DNA of 28,100 nt, taken from contig CAJMOS010000025.1 of assembly GCA_905215015.1 (NCBI GenBank), forward strand, positions 1-28,100. Reading direction: 5' to 3'. Source of the stretch: an uncultured bacterium (GTDB lineage Bacteria; Spirochaetota; Spirochaetia; Sphaerochaetales; Sphaerochaetaceae). The first letter of the stretch is position 1. The number at the start of each line of letters is the position of its first letter. The position numbers and the translations under genes were made by a program. Of the stretch, positions 15,351 to 22,125 are shown piece by piece. The notes under the pieces were generated by a model. The model had not been told where the DNA came from. It worked only from the letters and a program-made list of their open reading frames with translations, and searched no databases.

Positions 15351-15902
15351 TCCACCGCCATCTCCACGCTGATCACATCTGAGTAGGAGTCCCCCGCGGC
15401 GCCCTCCAGCTCCGTAGGCTCTATCGATACCGCGAACACACAAATCTGGTTGGACTTCCCCACCTGGCTGGCAGTCGGAGTCCAGTGGAAGGAGGTACCG
15501 CCCGAGCTGATCGTGTTGTAGATCGAGCTTCCGTCCTTCTTGTACGAAAGGACATAAGGTATGGTGTGGCTGGCATCATGCTCGCCGACCAGCACGCCGT
15601 TCTCGGGAGTCACCGTGAACGTCTTCTTCGTAGCGGTGCCTGGGATGGTTTTCAGTGCCGCGAAATCGGCCGCCGAGGAATCGCTTACCCCGGAAATCAC
15701 GGCGACGACCTTGTTGGTCTCCGAGTCGGAGGAATAACTGATGGTCGCTGGATGGGTCTCCAGTTCCTCGATCGAGAACGTATCCGCGACGTCCACGTTG
15801 AAATAGAACACGTTGGAAACAGCGGCACTAGGAAGCAACAGGAGTCAAAACTGCCACCAGGAACAACGCGAATTTCAATTTGGCGTTCGAAATACCTTTC
15901 AC
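15347..15902 (-). CDS. Exported protein of unknown function (cluster gene 1), apparently frameshifted after the signal peptide
   Basis: A GTG at 15902, with GGAG seven bases upstream, opens VKGISNAKLKFALFLVAVLTP, a textbook signal peptide, but that frame stops at TAG 15828-15830. The mature protein, reading N-V-F-Y-F-N-V-D onward, is open one frame over from about 15844 to the stop at 15347. Its own frame has a TGA at 15845-15847, so it has no room for a signal peptide. Removing one base between 15830 and 15847 would join them as V-L-T-P-L-L-P-S-A-A-V-S-N, a perfect secretion signal. The mature part (about 160 residues) ends G-D-S-Y-S-D-V-I-S-V-E-M-A-V-E like its neighbours. It may be a true mutation, a sequencing/assembly error or, less likely, a recoding site. 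A TTG start at 15838 would give a non-exported 163-residue product. Confidence 0.6.
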
Positions 15903-15981
15903 TCCGCTACTCCAAGGAACCGACGGATGCACTCCCTTCCCGAACCGGATGTCCATCACTCTTTTCTGTTCCTTTCATAAC

Positions 15982-16009
15982 ATTAAACAAAATGGGATGT
16001 TCTTTTCAA
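15982..16009 (-). promoter_or_regulatory. Candidate promoter of the exported-protein cluster
   Basis: On the minus strand TTGAAA (16004-16009) and TTTAAT (15982-15987) are 16 bp apart, in a locally AT-rich stretch about 80 bp before the GTG at 15902. The leader carries one further in-frame ATG at 15953 that could extend the first protein's N-terminus. Confidence 0.45.
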
Positions 16010-16313
16010 TGGCATCCCTGTGGAAAAACGGCCTTCAAGCACAAAACGGCAAAACTCTTGACATAGGTTCTCGCCCTCTTCGAAAGATTTCTCCGGCAAG
16101 CAAGGCATCCCGACCATACGAAAAGCTGTTTCCGTGCAAGAAAATCGTCTCCCTTACATCTCTTATCAAATCACATTTCTTTTTGTTTGGAAAGAAAATT
16201 ACAGAAAAAATACTTGCAGCAAGAACCATTCCTGCCAGTTTCCACGTGGAGAGGTCGTCTCACGGCCATCCGGTTCCGGGATTATAGCGGTCTCTTTCAT
16301 ACTGGGTCTGAAT

Positions 16314-16355
16314 AAAAAGCACTTGTCACGATAGAGTTGACACCAGTTCCTGTGC
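16314..16355 (-). terminator. Possible weak terminator after the SGNH gene
   Basis: On the minus strand, just after the stop at 16357, nested arms GCAC...GTGC and TGTCA...TGACA are followed by TTTTT (16314-16318). The stems are short and interrupted, so this is only a tentative call. Confidence 0.28.
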
Positions 16356-16356
16356 A

Positions 16357-16986
16357 TCAAAAAGCGCCATCATCCGTATCCAGGAACGGGAGGAGCCTTT
16401 GGGCAAGGAGGATATGGCTGTGCGCGTCCAGGTGCTGTCCGTCACTTCCCGCCCTGGCTGTTCGGGATGCGTCAAGAAAGGGCAGGCACGCATCCCGGCA
16501 CCGGCTTCGGAGCGTCTCCGGGAAACGGGCGTTCTGGCAGAGGCTCTCCTCGTCGAATTTTCCGGTCAAAAGGGCTGCCCGTTCCATCCGGACCGGGGCG
16601 ACCACCAGCACCCGAGGTGCCGGATAGGGACCGTAGTCGAAGGACGCGATGTACGTGGCAAGCCCCACCACCCGCTCTGCGACCGCTTCCGCGCTCTGCT
16701 GGAAACAGCTTTTGAAGTCGTTGGACCCCAGCATCACCACCACCCAGTCCAGGGGCCGATGGCTGGCAAGGACGACTGGCAGGAAGGTCCTTCCGTTGCG
16801 GACCGGATTGACCGGGTCGTCCAGGCCGCTGTTGCGTCCGCAGAGCCCCTCCTCCACGACATGCCAACCGGGGCCAAGCCCACGGGCCAGCACGCAGGGC
16901 CAGCGATGGGACTCGTCAAACCGGAGCCCCGTATCGGGATCCACTCCATAGGTGTTGGAATCGCCATAGCAGAGAAGTCGTCTCAT
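16357..16986 (-). CDS. SGNH/GDSL-type hydrolase (esterase)
   Basis: The 209-residue product carries the SGNH blocks: Y-G-D-S-N-T-Y-G with catalytic Ser10, block II glycine in C-G-R-N-S-G (about 49-54), block III M-L-G-S-N-D (Asn89), and block V D-G-Q-H-L with Asp182 and His185. The start at ATG 16986 overlaps the upstream glycosidase stop by 4 bp (ATGA), so the longer upstream open frame is a shadow. There is no signal peptide; it is probably cytoplasmic. Family members hydrolyse acyl esters, including acetyl groups on sugars. Coupling to a glycoside hydrolase gene suggests de-esterification of imported glycan fragments, which is inference. Arylesterase or lysophospholipase activity cannot be excluded. 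Confidence 0.88.
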   Translation of the reverse strand: MRRLLCYGDSNTYGVDPDTGLRFDESHRWPCVLARGLGPGWHVVEEGLCGRNSGLDDPVNPVRNGRTFLPVVLASHRPLDWVVVMLGSNDFKSCFQQSAEAVAERVVGLATYIASFDYGPYPAPRVLVVAPVRMERAALLTGKFDEESLCQNARFPETLRSRCRDACLPFLDASRTARAGSDGQHLDAHSHILLAQRLLPFLDTDDGAF

Positions 16987-18434
16987 GATATCCGCTCCAA
17001 CACGAAGAGCTGCCAGGGCTTCCCCTCGAGCCGGATGTGGAACCAGCCGCTGTGGACCCCCAGGTCCTTGGATGTCATCTCCCATACATCCTTCTGGGTG
17101 ACGCGCCACGATTCCTGTTCGGGAAAATGGTAGTGGAAGCTGCCTAGCGTATGGAAATCGGCGTACAGCACGAGAAACGAATCGGGAAATTTCGCCGCCC
17201 GGGCGGAGTTGTCCCCCCAGGGGGAGATACGGGCGGGCTCCAGCTCGCCTCCGGGCACCTCGTCGAGAAACTGCTTCAGGAAGGAAAGGCGCTTGTAGCT
17301 TTCCCCTTGCAGGACCCCGCCATGGGACCACCAGATCTTCTCTCCCTCGAAGGTCTCGCTGTGGCCGCAATAGCCGCCCCGCACGGTCGCCAGCCAGAAC
17401 TGGTTGACCATCTCGCTCGCCGGAAGCGATCCCCAGAACTGCATCAGGTTCCCCTCGTAGCCCACCTCGTCCATCACCACCGGCTTCTGGTAGCGGTCCC
17501 TCAACTCCCTCGTCTTCTGCGCGTGGTCGTACTGGTTCCACCTCTGGATCGACGCATGGGTGATCCAGTCGGCCTGCGGATCGAAGGGAGTGTGCCAGTT
17601 GTGGATCGAGCGCAGGTGGCCGTAGGGGTCCTCGTCACGCACCAGACGCCCCAGCCGGTTCCAGTCCTCCACGCTCTTGTACCGGCACAGGTCCCATTCG
17701 TTGGCCAGCGACCACCACACATGGGGGTAGGCCGCGTAGCGGGAGACGACGTAGCGCGCGTAGGCGTCATCGTGTTCCCTCCCCATCCGTGAGAAGCCCC
17801 AACGGTCGTAGGGATGGAAGAGGATCAGGTCGGCCTGGATGCCAAGCCTCCCAAGCATCTCGACGCAGTGGTCGACATGGCGCCAGTACGCGGGATTGAC
17901 CTTGGAGAAATCCCAGTGGTTCCCTTCGCTTTCGGGTCCGTACAGGCTGTAGGTCTCCTGGTTCAGGCCGCTGGCGTCGACCGGTATTCCCTCGAAGGGA
18001 AACATCCGCGGGTCCTGGTAGTTGTAATGGTAGTGTTTGGGAAGCAGGCAGAAACGGATCTTGTTGAAGGGGCTTTCCTTCAGGCTTTCCAACGTCTGGC
18101 TGATTGTCTTGTCGTCCTGCAGTTCCCAGACGTAGCAGGTCGTCCCTATTTCCTGATAGGGGGTGCCGTCGGCATGCTGGAACCAGTACTGGTCGCGCAC
18201 CCCTACCGGGCCATGGGTCCGGGCAGGAAGGACCTCGAAACTGCCTTTCTCGTCCGTTCCTTCCCGCCGCCAGGCATAGCTGCCTGCAAACGAAGGAAGG
18301 AAACGGACCCGATATGCCGAGCCCCCGTCCCAAAAGCCGCGGACCCGTTTCTCCTCCTTGTCCGAGGTAAAGACAACCCATGGCTCAGTCGTTCCCGTAA
18401 AGGATAGTTCCAGCGTTTCCCATTGATAGGCCAT
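16983..18434 (-). CDS. DUF5060/DUF4038-type putative glycoside hydrolase
   Basis: The 483-residue product has a short N-terminal Ig-like domain (residues 1-about 70, with F-W-D-G-G-S-A-Y-R-V-R-F and G-S-Y-A-W, as in DUF5060). A TIM barrel with the DUF4038 pattern follows (F-N-K-I-R-F-C-L-L-P-K, F-H-P-Y-D-R-W-G-F-S), then a C-terminal beta-sandwich like DUF5605. Likely catalytic acids are Glu246 in S-L-A-N-E-W-D (strand-4 acid/base) and Glu323 in V-V-M-D-E-V-G-Y (nucleophile), a clan GH-A arrangement. Relatives include apiosidase- and endoglycosidase-like enzymes of plant-glycan loci; the substrate here is unknown. There is no signal peptide. The ATG lies only 13 bases after the U-tract of the terminator of the upstream gene, and the downstream SGNH gene overlaps it by 4 bp. 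Confidence 0.85.
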   Translation of the reverse strand: MAYQWETLELSFTGTTEPWVVFTSDKEEKRVRGFWDGGSAYRVRFLPSFAGSYAWRREGTDEKGSFEVLPARTHGPVGVRDQYWFQHADGTPYQEIGTTCYVWELQDDKTISQTLESLKESPFNKIRFCLLPKHYHYNYQDPRMFPFEGIPVDASGLNQETYSLYGPESEGNHWDFSKVNPAYWRHVDHCVEMLGRLGIQADLILFHPYDRWGFSRMGREHDDAYARYVVSRYAAYPHVWWSLANEWDLCRYKSVEDWNRLGRLVRDEDPYGHLRSIHNWHTPFDPQADWITHASIQRWNQYDHAQKTRELRDRYQKPVVMDEVGYEGNLMQFWGSLPASEMVNQFWLATVRGGYCGHSETFEGEKIWWSHGGVLQGESYKRLSFLKQFLDEVPGGELEPARISPWGDNSARAAKFPDSFLVLYADFHTLGSFHYHFPEQESWRVTQKDVWEMTSKDLGVHSGWFHIRLEGKPWQLFVLERIS

Positions 18435-18447
18435 AATATCCCCCTAC

Positions 18448-18480
18448 AAAAAAAACGGAGGCCGTGTCGCCACGACCCCC
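18448..18480 (-). terminator. Strong intrinsic terminator after the cytidylate-kinase-like gene
   Basis: On the minus strand a 10-bp stem (GGGGGTCGTG with CACGGCCTCC, two G-U pairs) closes on a GCGA tetraloop of the GNRA type and is followed by G and eight Ts (18448-18455). It begins 18 bases after the kinase-like stop and ends just ahead of the glycosidase start. Confidence 0.85.
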
Positions 18481-18497
18481 CGTCCGGAAGACCATCC

Positions 18498-19148
18498 TCA
18501 GTCGGACGGCCCTTTTTCCAAGTACCCCTTCCAGGCCTTCTCGAAACCGATGATCTGCTCGACACACCCGTCGATTCCCAACTTGGCGCTATCCAAGGAG
18601 AGGTCGTAGGTGCGGCACATGCCCCACTTCTTGTCACTATAGTAGTTGTAGAAGTTCGCGCGCTTCTTGTCGTTGCGAAGGCAGATTTCCGCCGCCTTGG
18701 CGCTCTCCAGCTTGTAGTACTTCACCGCACGCTCCACCCGCGCCTCAATCGGTGCATGGATGAAGACCGACATCATGTTCTTCCTCTCGCGCAGGATATA
18801 GTCCGCGCAACGTCCGATGATCACGCAGCTTCCCTCGTCGGCAAGCTTCTTGATGGTCTGGCTGACAATCAGGAAAAGCTGGTCGTTCAGCGGCATCTCC
18901 GTAGCTCCGAAGGCCGCGCCGCCGGAGAGCGGATAGCTGCCCACCGCCAGCGAATAGAACAGGCTGCTGGAAGCCTTCTCGTCCGCATTCTGGAACAAAG
19001 CCTCACTCAAGCCGCTTTCCTTGGCGGCCATGGCGACGAGCTCCTTGTCATAGAATGGAATGCCAAGCTTGTCCGCAAGCTTGCGGCCGACATAGCGTCC
19101 GCCACTTCCATATTGTCTACCAATCGTGTAAACGGTTCCTTCACTCAT
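18498..19148 (-). CDS. Cytidylate-kinase-like family protein (PF13189 type)
   Basis: The product is 216 residues from ATG 19148, chosen because AGAGGA lies seven bases upstream and a promoter sits in the extra upstream codons of the open frame. Its N-terminus Y-T-I-G-R-Q-Y-G-S-G-G-R-Y-V-G (residues 7-21) is the variant P-loop of this family, followed by L-G-I-P-F-Y-D-K-E-L. V-I-I-G-R-C-A-D-Y-I-L and a basic lid segment (R-N-D-K-K-R-A-N-F-Y) come later, as in cytidylate kinases. True Cmk is slightly longer and has a different nucleoside-binding insert; these standalone paralogues are common in clostridia and spirochaetes and their substrate is uncertain. It is a single-gene unit with its own promoter and terminator. 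Confidence 0.85.
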   Translation of the reverse strand: MSEGTVYTIGRQYGSGGRYVGRKLADKLGIPFYDKELVAMAAKESGLSEALFQNADEKASSSLFYSLAVGSYPLSGGAAFGATEMPLNDQLFLIVSQTIKKLADEGSCVIIGRCADYILRERKNMMSVFIHAPIEARVERAVKYYKLESAKAAEICLRNDKKRANFYNYYSDKKWGMCRTYDLSLDSAKLGIDGCVEQIIGFEKAWKGYLEKGPSD

Positions 19149-19169
19149 CGTTTGTTCCTCTCTGCCCCA

Positions 19170-19178
19170 AGTATACCA
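19170..19178 (-). promoter_or_regulatory. Extended -10 promoter for the cytidylate-kinase-like gene
   Basis: On the minus strand TGG-TATACT is an extended -10 element (T-G-n before a 5/6 match to TATAAT). No good -35 is present at 17 bp, which is acceptable for extended -10 promoters. It lies about 20 bp before the ATG. Confidence 0.5.
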
Positions 19179-19219
19179 CAGTGCTTTTTCCAAGAACCAT
19201 TTCTTTTTGATTTTTTCCG

Positions 19220-20926
19220 TCAGAAACAGGCGAAAACACGCGCCGGAGCACCATCGCTCCGGCTGAAAAGCAAGGGAGAAACAGTCAGCTTCAGCCGTTT
19301 TCCCACAAGGCCGGCCACATCGGCGACATTCTCCAGAATCAAAATATCATTCCCAAGAAGGAATGTATGATTGGATAGTTCTTCCGGAGCATCAGGGCTT
19401 GGACAATCAAATCCGACCATTTGGATTCCCCTCTCCACCAGGGTTTCCCTCTGGGCGTCCGACAAGGTCGGATAGCCAACACGATAGGAGTCAGTCCCCC
19501 ACTTCGTTCCCCAGCCGGTGGCGAAGAGCACCATGGAAACCCCGTCAGGAATCTCGAAAGGTCCGTCCATCCTGAGGACGACGGCCTCGCCTTGGAAGCG
19601 CTGCGGGGGATACTGGTCCAGACTCATGCCATCGGGAAAAAGATGGCGGGGAGCGTCGAGATGGGTACCCGCATGGCTTCCCAATTCCAGCTTGGTCAGG
19701 TTGCAGCCGTCCTTTCCGGCAGTCAGATACGGAATGAGCCTGACATCGGGGTCGCCCGGGTAGAGCGCAGGGGAATCCTCCAGTTTCCGGGTCAGGTCGA
19801 CAATCTGTCCGGGACTCTGCCGGTAGAGCTCATGGACAAAGCTCTTGTAGGCGAGGTCCGCCAGTTGCCCACGGAACGAGGCGGTCCGTCCATCATCGAG
19901 GCCCAGAGAGTCCAGCGGCCCGTGCATGCGGTAGAGCAGGTCCTGGGCTGCGCGCTCCGCAAGGGAGCTGATCCTGCCATGGTCCGTCTCCCGCCGCTTC
20001 CATGCGTAGAACTCCGCTTTCCTGGCTTCAATCAGGCTGCGGCTCTCCATGACCGCCTTCTGCCGGTTGCGGCGCTCGTAGACCAGCGCATCATCGCCGA
20101 CGAGCCTGCACCTGCCGGCAAGTCCGGGACTGACGTCATGGGGATTGGCGAGATCGAAGACCAGCTGGTCCCGGGCAACAGGGGCGTCCTCGTCCAAGGC
20201 ATAGCCCAGGCCCTTGGTGGCGGAGACAAGGACGGGGTAGCGCGAAAGGACCGTATACCGCTCGTCGTAGCCGACCGCCTGGACACCCGGGGGCACCAGC
20301 TCGGTCTTGCGCAGGTCGCGAAGGGTCATGGCCACCTGCCAGCCTTGGCCGTGGAAATAGCCGGCGACCATGCGGGCGGTGGCGGAAGAACCGATGACCA
20401 GCATCTTCTTCGGGCGGACGGACTGGATATGCCGCCCGATTGCCGGCGGAAGGGTCTCCTCGGGGATTTCCAGGTTGAGGCGGTCATGGACCTTCTTCGC
20501 CGCGCTTACCGCGCTCTGCAGCAGGCGCTGCATCACCGGCGTCGCGCAACCCGCCTGACGGCTCAGCCGCGAGGCTCCCTCGATCTGGCTGATGATGGTG
20601 TCCTCGCCGAACAGGGGGGAATAGAGGCCGCAGGCAAGCGAAAAGAGGTAATCAACCGCATCAGCATCTGTATGCGCATACGCATACTGCTTCCAGGCAA
20701 GCACCGGGATGGCGAGGGCGCGGCACATCGGCTCGTACAGGTCCCCTTTCGCCCCTTCGCTCCACACCTCAAGCCGGTCGCAGGTGGCGAGCACCACCAC
20801 CCCGTCGGCCCGGCTCTCCCGCTTCAGGCGGACCATGGCATCGACGAGCTGCCGCTCATCGAACTGGAAGATCCCCCGCTTTTGCCCTTCAGCCTGGAAG
20901 AACGCGATGCCAGAGACGTTCAGCAT
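19220..20926 (-). CDS. Fusion of glutamyl-tRNA-reductase-like protein with PF04199 cyclase/formamidase-like domain
   Basis: The open frame extends upstream, but GGGAGG five bases before ATG 20926 sets the start: 568 residues. Residues 1-about 340 follow HemA: V-L-A-T-C-D-R-L-E-V (catalytic Cys49; the usual N after Cys is Asp50), Y-L-F-S-L-A-C-G-L (family His replaced by Tyr93), F-G-E-D-T-I-I-S-Q-I (106-115), and a Rossmann V-I-G-S-S-A-T-A-R-M (177-186). D-L-A-N-P-H-D-V-S-P then matches HemA's D-I-A-x-P-R-D-I-x-P, and a helical tail follows. Residues about 374-568 are a metal hydrolase of the kynurenine formamidase/isatin hydrolase type, with S-H-A-G-T-H-L-D-A-P-R-H at 417-428. HemA reduces glutamyl-tRNA to glutamate-1-semialdehyde for tetrapyrroles; whether this paralogue does so is open. 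No other heme gene is nearby. It overlaps the DNA-glycosylase stop by 7 bp in the dfx operon. Confidence 0.85.
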   Translation of the reverse strand: MLNVSGIAFFQAEGQKRGIFQFDERQLVDAMVRLKRESRADGVVVLATCDRLEVWSEGAKGDLYEPMCRALAIPVLAWKQYAYAHTDADAVDYLFSLACGLYSPLFGEDTIISQIEGASRLSRQAGCATPVMQRLLQSAVSAAKKVHDRLNLEIPEETLPPAIGRHIQSVRPKKMLVIGSSATARMVAGYFHGQGWQVAMTLRDLRKTELVPPGVQAVGYDERYTVLSRYPVLVSATKGLGYALDEDAPVARDQLVFDLANPHDVSPGLAGRCRLVGDDALVYERRNRQKAVMESRSLIEARKAEFYAWKRRETDHGRISSLAERAAQDLLYRMHGPLDSLGLDDGRTASFRGQLADLAYKSFVHELYRQSPGQIVDLTRKLEDSPALYPGDPDVRLIPYLTAGKDGCNLTKLELGSHAGTHLDAPRHLFPDGMSLDQYPPQRFQGEAVVLRMDGPFEIPDGVSMVLFATGWGTKWGTDSYRVGYPTLSDAQRETLVERGIQMVGFDCPSPDAPEELSNHTFLLGNDILILENVADVAGLVGKRLKLTVSPLLFSRSDGAPARVFACF

Positions 20927-21654
20927 GGAAGCCTCCCGCTCTGTGCCGCCTGGAAGAGATACTGCTGGGCGAGCGCCTGATAGGGTGCGAAGTAGGATCC
21001 GTCCTTGCCGGGGAAGTACGTTCCCATCACCTTCTTCATCCAGGTATCCATCGGGAAGGTGTCCATCCGGTGATACCCGAAGAGCAGGATGCAGTCGGCG
21101 ACCTTGGGCCCGATGCCTGGCTGTCCCGTCAGCACCTTGCGGGCTTGCCCGGTGGACAAAGCACCGTCTATCGGCCGGAAACTCCGCGCCATCGCGACGA
21201 TATAGGGAGCACGGTACCCGAAATGAAGCGCGCGAAGCTCCTCTTCGGTCGCCTGCCGCAGTTGTTCCTGGGTGGGGAAGGCGTGCCATCCCTCCTCCGC
21301 CTCGCTTCCGTAGCGGTCGGCCAGAGCCCGGTACATGGACCGGATGCGCTTGATGTTGTTGTTCTGGCTCATCAGGAAGCTGATGGTCGCTTCCCAAGGG
21401 TCCTGGCGAAGGATGTGGATGCCGCATTCCAGCTCCACGGCCTTGCGCATGGGCGCACAAAGAGAGGCAAGGTGTTCCCTTGCCTCCTCATAGGGACCGT
21501 CCATGTCAAAGTAATGGTCCAGTCCCCGAGCATGGATGTCGCGCTCGTCCCGGACCGTCACCAGGTGGCCGCCAAGCACGGATTGGAACCCCAGCTCCGT
21601 CCTGCGCCACCCGAAGCACTGGCCTCCGAGAAGCGTTCCTTCCAGGTCGATCAC
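20920..21654 (-). CDS. 8-oxoguanine DNA glycosylase/AP lyase (OGG1 type)
   Basis: This 244-residue HhH-GPD protein matches OGG1 in order: T-L-L-G-G-Q-C-F-G-W-R (residues 7-17), Q-D-P-W-E-A-T-I-S-F-L (84-94), S-Q-N-N-N-I-K-R-I (96-104), the helix-hairpin-helix L-T-G-Q-P-G-I-G-P-K-V-A-D with catalytic Lys184, and P-M-D-T-W with Asp203. Lys and Asp in this arrangement mean a bifunctional glycosylase and AP lyase that removes 8-oxoguanine. It starts with GTG 21654, overlapping the desulfoferrodoxin stop by 4 bp (GTGA), with no strong ribosome site; translation is probably coupled. It is shorter than human OGG1, as bacterial forms are. Its place after a superoxide reductase gene fits repair of oxidised DNA. 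Confidence 0.9.
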   Translation of the reverse strand: MIDLEGTLLGGQCFGWRRTELGFQSVLGGHLVTVRDERDIHARGLDHYFDMDGPYEEAREHLASLCAPMRKAVELECGIHILRQDPWEATISFLMSQNNNIKRIRSMYRALADRYGSEAEEGWHAFPTQEQLRQATEEELRALHFGYRAPYIVAMARSFRPIDGALSTGQARKVLTGQPGIGPKVADCILLFGYHRMDTFPMDTWMKKVMGTYFPGKDGSYFAPYQALAQQYLFQAAQSGRLPC

Positions 21655-22019
21655 GCCTGCCAGAGCCCGTGCTTGTTGCAGTAAGCCAGGGCCGCGACGA
21701 CGCTGTCACCCTTCACCATCTCGAACTCGGCCTTCGGTTTCTGACCGGGCAGCAGCACCTTTCTCTGGTTGCCGGTCTTGGTCTCCAGCACGATCCACTC
21801 GATCCAGTGGTCCTCCACCATCGGATGGGCGACAGAACCAACGGTGACCGTAACGTGGGTCCCCTCCACCTTGACGACCGGAACATGCTTCTCTTGAGCG
21901 GCGTCGGTGGTATTGGGTACCAGCTCCTGCATGGGTTCGCCACAGCAGATGATCTTCGGCTGCTTCTCATCGACGAAAGCGACAATGTTGCCGCAATGCT
22001 TGCATTTCATGAACTTCAT
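21651..22019 (-). CDS. dfx: Desulfoferrodoxin (superoxide reductase)
   Basis: The 122-residue product has the full two-centre layout. Centre I is a desulforedoxin-like FeS4 site: Cys6, Cys9, Cys25 and Cys26 (C-K-H-C...I-C-C-G-E). Centre II, the active Fe(His)4Cys site, is His45 (E-K-H-V-P), His65 and His71 (A-H-P-M-V-E-D-H-W-I-E-W), Cys114 and His117 (Y-C-N-K-H-G-L-W). The conserved Glu43-Lys44 pair guides superoxide. It reduces superoxide to peroxide without making oxygen, typical of anaerobes, with rubredoxin as usual donor. ATG 22019 has AGGAG eight bases upstream; the longer open frame is spurious. It is the first gene of an operon with ogg and the HemA-cyclase fusion, from a good sigma-70-like promoter. 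Confidence 0.96.
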   Translation of the reverse strand: MKFMKCKHCGNIVAFVDEKQPKIICCGEPMQELVPNTTDAAQEKHVPVVKVEGTHVTVTVGSVAHPMVEDHWIEWIVLETKTGNQRKVLLPGQKPKAEFEMVKGDSVVAALAYCNKHGLWQA

Positions 22020-22038
22020 ACTGCACACTCCTGCGCTA

Positions 22039-22067
22039 ACAATAGATTGCCGGCGCTGGACGGTCAA
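22039..22067 (-). promoter_or_regulatory. Sigma-70-type promoter of the dfx operon
   Basis: On the minus strand TTGACC (22062-22067) and TATTGT (22039-22044) are exactly 17 bp apart, about 20 bp before the dfx ATG. This is one of the best promoter matches in the window. Confidence 0.65.
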
Positions 22068-22077
22068 GCAGTGGCAC

Positions 22078-22106
22078 TTCCGAAAGAAGGAAAAACATGG
22101 TAATAC
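22078..22106 (+). promoter_or_regulatory. Candidate promoter of galE (extended -10)
   Basis: TGG-TAATAC (22098-22106) is an extended -10 with a weak TTCCGA at 22078-22083, 17 bp away. Transcription would begin around 22113, leaving a very short leader that just includes the GGAGGA ribosome site at 22115-22120. It is back to back with the dfx promoter. Confidence 0.4.
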
Positions 22107-22125
22107 AGGAATCTGGAGGAAACAC

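Larger units (their letters stand above)
15903..16356. other. 454-bp intergenic stretch without a gene
   Basis: Apart from the promoter at 15982-16009 and a weak hairpin near 16314-16355, I see no coding sequence here. Short open frames on both strands lack ribosome sites and family-like composition. The stretch from about 15961 to 16320 is clearly richer in A+T than the genes beside it. No tRNA-like or repeat structure was found. Confidence 0.6.

Noticed and set aside
19242..19263. Perfect 8-bp hairpin inside the 3' end of the HemA-cyclase gene as a terminator
   Set aside because: It lies before the stop codon and lacks a following U-tract; probably a coding coincidence.
19421..20980. 519-codon plus-strand open frame opposite the HemA-cyclase fusion
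   Set aside because: No recognisable motif and low-complexity antisense composition; the minus strand carries two families' signature motifs.
20927..21460. N-terminal extension of the HemA-cyclase frame
   Set aside because: It overlaps the OGG-type glycosylase in another frame and has Arg/Pro/His-rich shadow composition; a strong ribosome site marks ATG 20926.
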